In this document: in pieces, positions 7,796-16,129 of the stretch
How the letters are laid out: each line of letters opens with the position of its first letter
Numbering within the stretch: position 1 is the first letter of the stretch
NCBI RefSeq assembly: GCF_900115225.1
Contig: NZ_FOVR01000001.1
Location: 310,001-374,000 of the forward strand
Reading direction: 5' to 3'
DNA from: Cohaesibacter marisflavi
GTDB taxonomy: Bacteria; Pseudomonadota; Alphaproteobacteria; Rhizobiales; Cohaesibacteraceae
DNA length: 64,000 nt
Position numbers and translations under genes: made by a program
The notes under the pieces: model-generated
The model's database searches: none
What the model saw: the letters and a program-made list of their open reading frames with translations, nothing else
What the model was told of the DNA's origin: nothing

Positions 7796-9391
7796 CTATT
7801 CGCAAAGATCGACCTTCATGTCCCAGTTCTTGATTTTCATCGTGCCGTTCTGGGCGAGGTTCAGCTGCATCTTGAAGACACGATCCCACAACTGAGGCTC
7901 GTGGCCCACGCCGCGGCGGATACAGTCTTTCTCGGCCATGTCGAAATACTCGTTCATGATGTCCTTGTAATCCGGATGGACGCAGTTGTTGATGATGCAA
8001 TGCGCACGATCACGAGGAGCCAGACCACGCAAGTCAGCAAGACCCTGCTCGGTTACCACAACGTCGAGGTCATGCTCGGTGTGGTCGATATGCTGGGCGT
8101 GCGGAACAACGCAGCAGATACCGGTCGGGTCGGTTTTGGACGGACGAACCGAGGGCGTATGCATGATCTTCAGGAAGCCGGAGCGCAAGAAGTCACCCGA
8201 CCCGCCGATGCCGTTCACAATGCGGGTACCGCTGATCAAGGTCGAGTTGGCATGGCCATACATGTCGATTTCGATCGGCGTGTTCATCGCAATTACACCG
8301 AGGCGGCGAGCCACTTCGGGGTTGTTGGAGATGGACAACGGACGCAGGATGATCTTGTCTTGATAGAATTCACGGCGCTCGATGAAACGCGGCATGCCAT
8401 GATCCTGAGACAGCGACAGTGAGCAGGAGGAGGCATAGTCAAGACGTCCTGAGTCGAACAGATCAAGCATGCCGTCCTGTAGCACCTCTGTGTAAACGCT
8501 GAGGTTATAGAAAGGACCATCAGCCAGCCCGCCAACAACGGCGTTGGCGATGGAGCCGACACCAGACTGCAGTGGCAGCAGATTTTCTGGCAGACGATGA
8601 TGCTTCACTTCGTTCTTGAAGAAGTCGAGCAGGTAGTTGGCAATTGCTACGGAGCCTTCGTCCGGATCGGCCAGAGCACGGCCCTTGTCGGTATGCTCGG
8701 ATTCAACGATGGCAACGATCTTGCTCGGGTCACATGGGATGCACGGCATGCCGATGCGGCTGTTTGCCTTGGTGATACCGATGATTTCACGATGCGGAGG
8801 AGCATGCAGAACCATGATGTCATGCATACCTTCATAGGAAGGCATCGCGGTATTGACTTCGAGAATGATGTTGTCGCAGGTCTGGATGATTTCCGGGATC
8901 ACGCCAACCGATGCGGAAGGAACAAGACATCCGTCTTCGGTAACCGCAGACACTTCGATGATGGCGAGGTCGAGTTTGCCGGATTTGGAATCTTTGGTGT
9001 AGAAGCCGTAGGCCAGATCCTGAGCAAAAAGCGACAAGTGTTTGTCGCCCATGCGGATGCGGCCTTCGTTGATGGCCTTGGCAATGTTCTTGCCGGTCTG
9101 GTAAGGCCAGCGACGGTCGATCATGTCGTTATCGGCCCAGCGCCCTTCTGTCTCAGCACCAACGGAAGCACCGATGAACAGGTTGAATTTCAGTTTGCCT
9201 TGAAGATTATTTTTCTCGACATGCTCGGCCAGTGCGATAGGCACAGCCTTTGGATACCCTGCAGGCGTAAAACCGGACCAACCCAAGTTCATGCCATCCT
9301 TGAACATGTCGATGGTGTCTTCCACCTTCATGACTTTGTTCATAAGGAATGGACAGCGGACTCGATCTTCCAGTGTTCCATACATACCCAT
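7796..9391 (-). CDS. Acetyl-CoA hydrolase/transferase; succinyl-CoA:acetate CoA-transferase type
   Basis: This cytosolic class I CoA-transferase moves CoA between succinyl-CoA and acetate (AarC/Cat1 group), 531 residues. The glutamate that forms the glutamyl-CoA thioester is E302 in SVYTEVLQDG. The oxyanion-hole and CoA-binding glycine motif GIGGSGDF lies at 394-401. A conserved GQ/GVGSIANAV segment at about 277-286 also fits the family. The match covers the whole protein, so acetate and succinyl-CoA are likely substrates, though family members also take propionate. It could feed the methylmalonyl-CoA route encoded by mutAB and meaB in this window. The ATG at 9391 has AGGAGAAAACAAGA upstream. 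The gene is followed by a terminator and is probably monocistronic. Confidence 0.9.
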   Translation of the reverse strand: MGMYGTLEDRVRCPFLMNKVMKVEDTIDMFKDGMNLGWSGFTPAGYPKAVPIALAEHVEKNNLQGKLKFNLFIGASVGAETEGRWADNDMIDRRWPYQTGKNIAKAINEGRIRMGDKHLSLFAQDLAYGFYTKDSKSGKLDLAIIEVSAVTEDGCLVPSASVGVIPEIIQTCDNIILEVNTAMPSYEGMHDIMVLHAPPHREIIGITKANSRIGMPCIPCDPSKIVAIVESEHTDKGRALADPDEGSVAIANYLLDFFKNEVKHHRLPENLLPLQSGVGSIANAVVGGLADGPFYNLSVYTEVLQDGMLDLFDSGRLDYASSCSLSLSQDHGMPRFIERREFYQDKIILRPLSISNNPEVARRLGVIAMNTPIEIDMYGHANSTLISGTRIVNGIGGSGDFLRSGFLKIMHTPSVRPSKTDPTGICCVVPHAQHIDHTEHDLDVVVTEQGLADLRGLAPRDRAHCIINNCVHPDYKDIMNEYFDMAEKDCIRRGVGHEPQLWDRVFKMQLNLAQNGTMKIKNWDMKVDLCE

Positions 9392-9989
9392 TCTTGTTTT
9401 CTCCTGTGAGGATCTGTTTTTAATGTTTCGGGTCTGCCCAACGTTCCGAGCGGGAGGATTGTGGGCGCATTTCAGAAAAGCAACTCTCGATATGATGCAA
9501 CCGGGAGGGCGAAGAGGTCAGTTCGGAGGTTGTCAGCCGCGCAGCTCTTTCTGTCTCGCGAGTGCGCGCGGCCAGACAGGTCGACGGGCAACGCAAAGCC
9601 GTGCTTACGAAGAAAGAATAGCGGGCCGGATCTTTTACCACTCCGGGGATGGTCGACATCTTCTTTGCCTGAGACAGGTTGTCATGCATTGTCTTGAGGG
9701 TATTCCCTGATTGAGAACCGCAAATATAATGGCTCTTTTCATCCTAAAGTGTAACACCAACAAAGGGTAGCGGGAATTCGGACCAAGGGTGAACTATCGA
9801 CGAATATTTGTAAATTTTTGGACAAGAAAAATGAGGAAAAACACCGATTTGTTTTTCATTTTGTCTTGAGTCAATGATCTCTGGGGGAGCGGCTTCGCAA
9901 TCAGCGAAAATGACCGGATTCTGCTCATGCCTATCCATTTTGAATAGGAGCGCCACCGCATGGTTTTCTGACAGAGGAGACCTGGAAAC
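9392..9989. other. Intergenic region upstream of the CoA-transferase gene
   Basis: About 600 bases without a supported gene. The part next to the CoA-transferase (about 9430-9690) is GC-richer and has an 89-codon minus-strand frame with serine/arginine-rich, low-quality sequence and no ribosome-binding site. The part from 9710 to 9880 is AT-rich and likely promoter DNA. Confidence 0.4.
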
Positions 9990-10024
9990 GAGCGCGCGAT
10001 TCGGTTTTACGAGTGCGCGCGCTC
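9990..10024 (-). terminator. Weak hairpin terminator candidate
   Basis: Arms GAGCGCGCG (9990-9998) and CGCGCGCTC (10016-10024) pair perfectly. On the minus strand only three Ts follow, so termination would be weak or Rho-assisted. It lies 47 bases after the transporter stop. Confidence 0.4.
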
Positions 10025-10070
10025 TGCGCCTTGGGAGGCGGAATGAAGAAGCCGGCTAAGCTCGCCTGGT

Positions 10071-11108
10071 TTACTCTGGCTGACAGATCTCGCCGCCAAG
10101 AACGGCCTTCATCGTCCTGATCAGCAGGCCGATGATCACCAGGACCAGAAGAGCGAAGAGCCCATATCCGATCGTCTCGTGGATGCCCGACTGGATCTTC
10201 TCCGCATAGAGCAGAGTGGAAATAGTCAACGCCGCCAGCGGGAAGCTGTAAGCCCACCACGACATGGCAAAGGAGATGCGCGACAGCTTTGGCACTTGAA
10301 GCAGGATGATCAGGAAGAAAAACACGCCGGTGTAATAGAGAATCCGCGAGAAGGGATCGATCCCGCCTGTCATGGTGACAAAGGAAACGAATCCCACTGC
10401 AGGAGGGGCAATGAGGATCATCAGCGTCGGCAACAGGCGCTCTGGCAATGGATTGTGGAAAACCAGACGGTTGAAAACCAGCGTCAAAAGCACGACCCAG
10501 AAGAGGATGCCGATCGCAAAGAAGAACCAGGAAATCTCGGTATATCCCAGCCGACTGCCAGCAATCGGAACGAGGATATTGCCCACCACAGGTATGAACC
10601 AGGCAGGATTGAGATGCATCAATTCAAAGTTCCTGTGGCCGATCCAGGTGGAGAGAACGGCCAGCGTTCCAATTAAATGTAGCGCGCTGCCCACGGCCCA
10701 GAAACCGAAAGATAAAGCATGAGAAAAAGGGCCGAACGCGGTGCCCATCAGAATCAGCCCGATAGAAGCTGCAGGGAAGAAGCATAGTCGCACCGGATGA
10801 TGCCATTCCCACGAAATGGCTGCAGGATACTTGATTGCCTTGAGCAGATAGATCCCGAGTAGTATGGCAAAGACGATGCCTGTAAAAGTCAATAAATACA
10901 GACTGTTGCTGTGTTCCATGCCAAAGCTTTTCTCAAGTCTCTCTGTCGCGAGGGTAAAGCCGGCCAGCCCCATCACCATAGCAAAGAAGGCATTTGGAAA
11001 ATGCTCCAGCCGAGATTCCGCTGTTGCTACTGAGGGACCCGATGCGCCGCTAAGGGCCGCTGCGGCAGAGGAGGAGGCCGCCTCCTGAGGGTTGTTTGTC
11101 TGCGACAT
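10071..11108 (-). CDS. TDT/SLAC1 family anion channel or transporter
   Basis: This is an inner-membrane protein of the tellurite-resistance/dicarboxylate transporter (TehA/SLAC1) family, 345 residues. An alanine/serine-rich cytosolic N-terminus (about 35 residues) precedes the family entry motif LEHFPNAFFAMVMGLAGF, followed by about ten membrane helices. Such proteins pass anions or dicarboxylates; the substrate here is unknown. The gene is divergent from an Rrf2 Fe-S regulator. E. coli tehAB is an NsrR target, so control by the neighbouring regulator is plausible but inferred. The ATG has GGAGAGACAGA upstream. Confidence 0.88.
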   Translation of the reverse strand: MSQTNNPQEAASSSAAAALSGASGPSVATAESRLEHFPNAFFAMVMGLAGFTLATERLEKSFGMEHSNSLYLLTFTGIVFAILLGIYLLKAIKYPAAISWEWHHPVRLCFFPAASIGLILMGTAFGPFSHALSFGFWAVGSALHLIGTLAVLSTWIGHRNFELMHLNPAWFIPVVGNILVPIAGSRLGYTEISWFFFAIGILFWVVLLTLVFNRLVFHNPLPERLLPTLMILIAPPAVGFVSFVTMTGGIDPFSRILYYTGVFFFLIILLQVPKLSRISFAMSWWAYSFPLAALTISTLLYAEKIQSGIHETIGYGLFALLVLVIIGLLIRTMKAVLGGEICQPE

Positions 11109-11189
11109 TCTGTCTCTCCATTTATCCGCATAAATTTAAACAAGTAAACTTGATACTTCTTATCACAAGTGTTACAACATAACCAACAT

Positions 11190-11219
11190 TTGATTGTAGG
11201 GAAACAACAAACTTATATT
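11190..11219 (+). promoter_or_regulatory. Promoter of a candidate small RNA
   Basis: TTGATT (11190-11195), 18 bases, then TATATT (11214-11219). Transcription would start near 11226, pointing away from the transporter gene and towards a strong terminator at 11288-11348 that no protein gene explains. Confidence 0.5.
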
Positions 11220-11225
11220 TATTCG

Positions 11226-11348
11226 AAAGTATGAAGGTTTAAGAGGACGTTTCAGCATTCATCGCTTTCCGACGAGGAGAGTCGATGGCACTGCTGCCTG
11301 TATCGATCACCCCGGTCTCTAATCGATATGGGCAGCAGTGCATTTTTT
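11226..11348 (+). ncRNA. Candidate small RNA with strong terminator
   Basis: This transcript of about 120 bases is proposed from a promoter-like pair ending at 11219 and a powerful intrinsic terminator. It lies in the gap between two divergent genes, where neither protein gene can use a plus-strand terminator. It contains no open frame with a ribosome-binding site. A GA-rich single-stranded stretch (GACGAGGAGAG, about 11270-11280) precedes the terminator stem. The family is not recognised. It could also be a 5' leader or attenuator of the Rrf2 gene, with the terminator read through under some condition. Confidence 0.5.
11288..11348 (+). terminator. Strong intrinsic terminator or attenuator
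   Basis: Twenty-base arms (11288-11307 and 11322-11341) pair along their full length with two G-U wobbles, around a 14-base loop, then A and six Ts (11343-11348). There is no T run on the other strand, so it works rightward only. Confidence 0.85.
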
Positions 11349-11398
11349 ATGTTCGATTGAATATGAATCTGTCATTGTTGGCTATGCGACCCAAGATG

Positions 11399-11414
11399 CT
11401 ATACTAAGGTATAG
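11399..11414. promoter_or_regulatory. Palindrome upstream of the Rrf2 gene
   Basis: CTATAC and GTATAG flank TAAG, about 80 bases before the regulator start. AAGATG lies immediately upstream (11393-11398), which resembles the half-site of NsrR operators. An autoregulatory operator is possible. Confidence 0.4.
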
Positions 11415-11494
11415 AGTCCGTTGGGGGCGTCGGTATTTGCGATTCTAGATCGCAACGGCGGCTCTGGTTTATTTAGCCAAGGTTTGGAGGTTTC

Positions 11495-11974
11495 ATGCGT
11501 CTTACTCAGCATTCCAACTATGCAATGCGCCTGCTTATGTACTGCGCTCTCAAGCCTGAGCAGACCGTACGTTTGGCTGAGATCGCCGAAGCCTATGACA
11601 TCTCCGGTCATCATCTGAATAAAATCGCCCAGCGATTGGTTCATATCGGCGCCATTCATGCCATTCGGGGCCGGAATGGCGGCATTCGTCTGGCCAAAGA
11701 CCCTAAGGACATCAATGTTGGTGAGATCATCCGGCAAACCGAAGAGAATATGCTCATTGTCGAGTGCTTCTCGGAGGAGAGCAATACCTGCCCGCTGATC
11801 TCCGAATGTAAATTCCGCACCTTGCTGCAGAATGCTCTGGAGGCTTTCTTGAAGGTTCTGGATTCGCAGACACTCGCAGACATGGTCGCTCAACCCGATT
11901 GTCTCAAGCCGCTTTTGGGTATGGCTGAGCAGATTGGCGGTCTTGGTCAGATGCACCGACCCGACTGCGCGTGA
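11495..11974 (+). CDS. Rrf2-family Fe-S cluster transcriptional regulator (NsrR/RirA type)
   Basis: This is a dimeric winged-helix repressor of 159 residues that likely binds an Fe-S cluster. The N-terminal HTH (MRLTQHSNYAMRLLMYCA to about residue 66) includes the HLNKIAQRL recognition helix and RGRNGGIRLA wing. Cluster ligands C91, C99 and C105 lie in ECFSEESNTCPLISEC. Their spacing equals that of rhizobial RirA, whereas the HTH and the segment FLKVLDSQTLADMV look more like the nitric-oxide sensor NsrR. I therefore leave the symbol open. It is divergent from the TDT transporter. The ATG has TTTGGAGG seven bases upstream. The role as NO or iron sensor is inference. Confidence 0.88.
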   Translation: MRLTQHSNYAMRLLMYCALKPEQTVRLAEIAEAYDISGHHLNKIAQRLVHIGAIHAIRGRNGGIRLAKDPKDINVGEIIRQTEENMLIVECFSEESNTCPLISECKFRTLLQNALEAFLKVLDSQTLADMVAQPDCLKPLLGMAEQIGGLGQMHRPDCA

Positions 11975-12487
11975 TCACTCCTTATTCTTGATATCTCTCA
12001 TGGTGCCAGTGATAGCGGCCAAAGGGTCCGCGCGGCCTCCTTGCTATGTGAATCGTTTGCCCGGGCCGCAGGAAGCGGGGCAGGGGACCGTGTATTTTAC
12101 CGAAATTTACCGTTGAAGCCCACGAAGCGTCTGGGGTAGATGATATCCCCAGACAATTGAGATCATTCACAAACCTGCTTGTCATGTCTCATGATCATCG
12201 ACTTTTTTGGTCGGCACAGGTGGGGGCGGCGGTTTTTATGGGCTCGCGTAAATATGCTAGTATACCATATTTACCCCGAGCGATGCTTTTGATACGTTTC
12301 GGTACAAATATGTAATGCTAATTGCGAAGATGACCTCTTGCGAAGGGGCGACTAAAGTCTGCACGAATTTTAACGCGCGCTGACTTAGGATCGAACTCAT
12401 TTAGTCGACAGCCACAATCAGGTTTTTAAACTGGTATTGTGGCTCTTTATTATTATTTGCTGCGTTTAGGAGTGGACAGGGACAATC
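11975..12487. other. Intergenic region with palindrome and orphan hairpin
   Basis: No protein gene is supported. A palindrome, AAATATG and CATATTT nine bases apart, lies at 12250-12272. A terminator-like hairpin lies at 12410-12457. The sequence between them could be a small RNA or an untranslated leader of the SDR gene. Confidence 0.45.
12410..12457 (+). terminator. Terminator-like hairpin before the SDR gene
   Basis: AGCCACAAT (12410-12418) pairs with ATTGTGGCT (12436-12444). An interrupted T-rich tail (CTTTATTATTATTT) follows. It is only about 30 bases before the SDR start, so it ends an upstream transcript or acts as an attenuator. Confidence 0.5.
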
Positions 12488-13786
12488 ATGCGTATTCTGG
12501 TTCTTGGTGGTTATGGCCTGATCGGATCGGAAATATGCCGAGCCTTACTGCGTGCTGAGCATGAGGTCGTGAGCCTGTCTCGAACACCCAGAGAAGCAGC
12601 TCGGCTGTTGCCGCAAGTCGAGTGGCATACCGGTGACATGCGCCGCATGCTTGAATCCAGCGAATGGGTGCATCTGCTGGATGACGTCGACGCTGTGGTC
12701 AATGCTGCGAGTGCTTTGCAGGATGGCTTGATGGCCGACCTGGAAGCGGTGCATCATCTTTCCGTCAAGGCCTGTCTTGATGCATGCGAGGAGCGCGGCA
12801 TTTTGCGCTTTGTGCAGATTTCGTCGACTGGCGCCGAACCCAACGCCCCCACAGCCTTTATGCGCACCAAGGCAATCGGTGACGATATCGTCATGGATTC
12901 CTCCATCGAATGGGTTGTGCTGCGTCCCGGGCTGGTTCTGGCGCCATCTGCTTATAGTGGCACGGCTCTTTTACGGCTTTTGGCCGGATTCCCTTATATA
13001 CAGCCGCTTATGATGGCGGATCGTCGTATTCAAACCATTCATATTGATGAATTGACCGAAGCTGCGCTTATGGCTGTTGAAGGCCGGATTCCTGCACAAG
13101 CCGATATCGATCTGGTAGAAGCGGAGAGCCACTCTTTCGAGGAACTGGTGGCAAGCATGCGCAACTGGCTCGGTTTTTCGCCTGCTGTCAAAAGCTTTCG
13201 CTTCTCGGGCTGGACAGCCGATCTGATTACCAGCGTTGCCAATGGTCTCGGGCGTTTGGGCTGGCGGTCGCCCATGCGTACCACTGCGCTGCAGGTGCTC
13301 GAAGGACATGTCAATGGCGATCCGACCTTGTGGCATTCCATCTCCGGGCGCTATTGCCGCTCATATGAAGAAACTCTGGCCATGATGCCGAGCACGACTC
13401 AGGAGCGCTGGTTTTCGAAGCTGGCTTTGTTGCTGCCGGTACTGGTCGCCACCTTGTCTCTATTCTGGATACTGACCGGCGTCCTGACCCTGTTCGACAT
13501 GCAACTGGCAGCCAAGAATCTGACAGGCTCTGGCGCAACGGTGCTTCAGGTGCAGTTTCTGCTTGCCAGTGCTGCCTTCATTGATATTGCGCTGGGGATT
13601 GCCATCCTTATCCGAAGGATGGCCTATCAGGTCTGTCTGGCCATGGTCGTCATGACCGTGATCTACCTGCTATCTGCCAGTGTTTTGGTGCCCGCTTTAT
13701 GGATGGACCCCGCAGGAGCCCTGCTGAAGGCGATTCCGGCCTTGATGGTTGCCTTGGTTACCCGCGCATTGCTCGGCAGCCGCTAG
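12488..13786 (+). CDS. SDR-family NAD(P)-binding protein fused to a DoxX-like membrane domain
   Basis: The 432-residue protein has two parts. Residues 1 to about 290 form an extended/atypical short-chain dehydrogenase domain with the nucleotide motif GGYGLIG at 7-13, the acidic or basic switch after VVSLSRTPREA, and the VLRPGLVL strand. Residues about 305-430 hold four hydrophobic helices like the DoxX/DUF4345-type membrane domain. This fusion is known in proteobacteria but its reaction is not established; a quinone- or lipid-linked reduction at the membrane is a guess. The ATG has AGGGACAATC upstream. It converges with the DmpA-type gene. Confidence 0.85.
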   Translation: MRILVLGGYGLIGSEICRALLRAEHEVVSLSRTPREAARLLPQVEWHTGDMRRMLESSEWVHLLDDVDAVVNAASALQDGLMADLEAVHHLSVKACLDACEERGILRFVQISSTGAEPNAPTAFMRTKAIGDDIVMDSSIEWVVLRPGLVLAPSAYSGTALLRLLAGFPYIQPLMMADRRIQTIHIDELTEAALMAVEGRIPAQADIDLVEAESHSFEELVASMRNWLGFSPAVKSFRFSGWTADLITSVANGLGRLGWRSPMRTTALQVLEGHVNGDPTLWHSISGRYCRSYEETLAMMPSTTQERWFSKLALLLPVLVATLSLFWILTGVLTLFDMQLAAKNLTGSGATVLQVQFLLASAAFIDIALGIAILIRRMAYQVCLAMVVMTVIYLLSASVLVPALWMDPAGALLKAIPALMVALVTRALLGSR

Positions 13787-13800
13787 CCGCAGCTTCTGCG

Positions 13801-14850
13801 CTATTTCTTCAGCTTGAGCCACCAGTCCGCAAGGCTCTCGCGCACGCGATCATGTTTGCCCTTTGTTGTCTTCGAAGCGAAAAGCGCATTGAGAATCGCT
13901 TCTTCTACGGCTTCAATCGTCGTGCTGAAGAGATGATCCAATTGATCTTCATGCAGCATTTCCATGGCGAGCACGGGCGTGTCCGGAGCATCGTGCGGCA
14001 GGCGACCTGCTGTCGAGAAACCGAGTACCACGTCTCCACTGCCTGAGCCAAACTGGGTGCCTGTGCGCGCAAGACCCGCTGTTGCGCGCTTGCAGATGCG
14101 CTTGAGTTGACGCGATGTCAGCGGTGCATCTGTTGCCAGTAGAATGATGATAGACCCAAGTTCCGCATTATTTCCGCTTTCCTGACAGGCCTGTATCTCC
14201 GCGCCAATTGGCCGACCATTGACCATCAGATCGGGCAGGCGGCCCATGTTGCATAAGGTCGTAGCGGCCAAAGTGAAGCTGCGAGCGCCAATCCCGATTA
14301 CGCGTGAAGCAGAGCCAATGCCGCCCTTGAGCCCATAGCTGCTCATGCCGGTTCCCGCGCCAACAGCGCCTTGCGCTAGCTGCGGATCATGGCGCGCAAG
14401 AGCCTGCAAAACATGCTCTTCTGAAACATGCAGCCCGCGAATATCGTTCAGAAATGCCCCGTCGTTGCATTCCATGACGATTGGGTTGACGGTGCCCGTC
14501 GTCTCTCCAATGGCGGGGTGTCCGGCGAGCATATGCTTGACCAGTGCAGTCGAGGCCGTGCCAACCGACAAGGTGTTGGTCAGAACAATAGGCGTTTCCA
14601 ACTGACCCAGCTCCTCCAACTGCATCAGCCCGATGCTTTTGCCAAAGCCATTGATCACATGGCAAGCCGCAATGCATTTAGTCTGGAAAACCGAATCTGG
14701 CGCGGGGTGCACAACGGTGACGCCCGTTTGCGTCGAACCATCCGACAAGGTGACGTGACCGAAGGAAAGGCCTTCTATGTCGGCCATACTGTTGGTCGGG
14801 CCAGTCGGCCGTTCGCCAATCTGAATGTCAAAGTCGCGCGCATATGCCAT
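13801..14850 (-). CDS. P1-family peptidase, DmpA type (L-aminopeptidase/D-esterase)
   Basis: This Ntn-hydrolase-like peptidase is made as one chain that cuts itself to expose an N-terminal serine nucleophile. The 349 residues match DmpA of Ochrobactrum along the whole length. The predicted self-cleavage point is G232-S233 in ELGSIIILLATDAP. The glycine-rich core GAVGAGTGMSSYGLKGGIGSAS lies at 161-182. Family members release N-terminal L-residues or hydrolyse D-amino-acid amides and beta-peptides, so substrate is open. The stop lies 15 bases from that of the convergent SDR gene. Confidence 0.9.
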   Translation of the reverse strand: MAYARDFDIQIGERPTGPTNSMADIEGLSFGHVTLSDGSTQTGVTVVHPAPDSVFQTKCIAACHVINGFGKSIGLMQLEELGQLETPIVLTNTLSVGTASTALVKHMLAGHPAIGETTGTVNPIVMECNDGAFLNDIRGLHVSEEHVLQALARHDPQLAQGAVGAGTGMSSYGLKGGIGSASRVIGIGARSFTLAATTLCNMGRLPDLMVNGRPIGAEIQACQESGNNAELGSIIILLATDAPLTSRQLKRICKRATAGLARTGTQFGSGSGDVVLGFSTAGRLPHDAPDTPVLAMEMLHEDQLDHLFSTTIEAVEEAILNALFASKTTKGKHDRVRESLADWWLKLKK

Positions 14851-15048
14851 GATTCAAAGTCTCGTTGCCTCATAGGAAAAGTTGGCGAACCCTAGACAAA
14901 TGTGCAGCATTTCTCAAGATATTCTGCGGCTCTTCTGGAATGACTAACCCCTTGTGCTTCATAAGGACTGGGGCTAGGCTCTTTTGCAAATCGAAGTCGT
15001 TTTCTTTATGAGTGTCCACAACGATAAAAATCAAGAACCGAGGGTGCA

Positions 15049-16086
15049 ATGTCTGTTTTGGTAGAGGTAACACGCGGTGTGCGGGTGGAAAGCTGGCATA
15101 TGGGAGCCATTGCGGTGGTTGACGCGTCCGGCGACCTGGTTTCTTCCATTGGCGATATCGAAAGTCCGGTCTTCCCGCGCTCTGCAATCAAGGGATTGCA
15201 AGCTTTGCCCTTGATAGAATCCGGCGCTGCCGATCATTTTCATCTACCGTCCGAAGCGCTTTCCATCGCGTGCGCTTCCCACAATGGCGAAGAGGTGCAT
15301 GTTGATACGGTCAAAGCCATGCTCAAGGCATGCGGTCTGGCTGAAGGCGCACTTGAATGCGGAGCACATAGCCCGCGTTATGAGGCTGATCAGGCCGTAT
15401 TGCACATGCGCGGCGCATCCCCCACTGCGGCAAACAACAACTGCTCCGGCAAGCATGCCGGCTTCCTCTGCTTTGCGCAGGAGGCCGGATTTGATCATCA
15501 TGGCTATGTGAAAGTGGACCATCCGGTTCAACGGGAGGTCCGGGCCGTGCTTGAGCAAACCACCGGCTTCTCTCTTGAAGGAGAGGCAGGGATGGACTTG
15601 TGCGGTATCGACGGCTGCTCAATCCCCACTTATGCCATTCCTCTCAAGAATCTTGCTCATGCCTTCGCTCGCTTTGGGACCGGCACAGATTTTGCGCCAG
15701 AACGGGCGAAAGCAGCCCAAAGATTGAGGCAGGCGGTTGCCAAGGCGCCGTACATGGTTGCAGGGCACGATCGTTTCTGCACGTCCGTCATGGAGATATT
15801 TGGAGAGCGAGCCTTTGTCAAAACCGGAGCCGAAGGCGTCTTTTGTGCCAGTTTCCCAGACCAGGGTCTAGGGGTGGCGATCAAATGCTGGGATGGCGCA
15901 ACCCGGGCTGCTGAAATCATGATGGCGGCTGCGATTGATGCCTTTGTACCCATGAGTGAAGGAGAGGCCGTCGCCATGGACGATTGGCGCGAGCATAAGC
16001 TGGTCAACTGGAACGGTATTCATGTGGGCACAGTGAAGCTGGTCGACGGCGCGCTGTCTCATCTGATGCAAAAGCTCAAGGCTTAG
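15049..16086 (+). CDS. ansA: L-asparaginase, Rhizobium etli AnsA type (PF06089)
   Basis: This enzyme converts L-asparagine to aspartate and ammonia and belongs to the thermolabile rhizobial asparaginase family, unrelated to E. coli AnsA/AnsB. The protein has 345 residues. Residues aligned by motif with the R. etli enzyme are S45 and K48 (PRSAIKG, S-x2-K), S77 (ASHNGEE), zinc-site C132 and K135 (NNCSGKHAGF) and D188/C190 (GIDGCSIPTY). The ATG has GAGGGTGCA just upstream. It appears monocistronic and divergent from the DmpA-type gene. The symbol follows the R. etli usage. Confidence 0.88.
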   Translation: MSVLVEVTRGVRVESWHMGAIAVVDASGDLVSSIGDIESPVFPRSAIKGLQALPLIESGAADHFHLPSEALSIACASHNGEEVHVDTVKAMLKACGLAEGALECGAHSPRYEADQAVLHMRGASPTAANNNCSGKHAGFLCFAQEAGFDHHGYVKVDHPVQREVRAVLEQTTGFSLEGEAGMDLCGIDGCSIPTYAIPLKNLAHAFARFGTGTDFAPERAKAAQRLRQAVAKAPYMVAGHDRFCTSVMEIFGERAFVKTGAEGVFCASFPDQGLGVAIKCWDGATRAAEIMMAAAIDAFVPMSEGEAVAMDDWREHKLVNWNGIHVGTVKLVDGALSHLMQKLKA

Positions 16087-16129
16087 CCCATCAAAGTTAT
16101 GGACCGGTCTGAATGACTTGTGCCGACAC

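Noticed and set aside
8597-9409. 270-codon frame antisense to the CoA-transferase
   Set aside because: Shadow of the conserved CoA-transferase frame.
9420-9689. 89-codon minus-strand frame just upstream of the CoA-transferase
   Set aside because: Right orientation for an operon, but no ribosome-binding site and a serine/arginine-rich sequence typical of noncoding GC-rich DNA.
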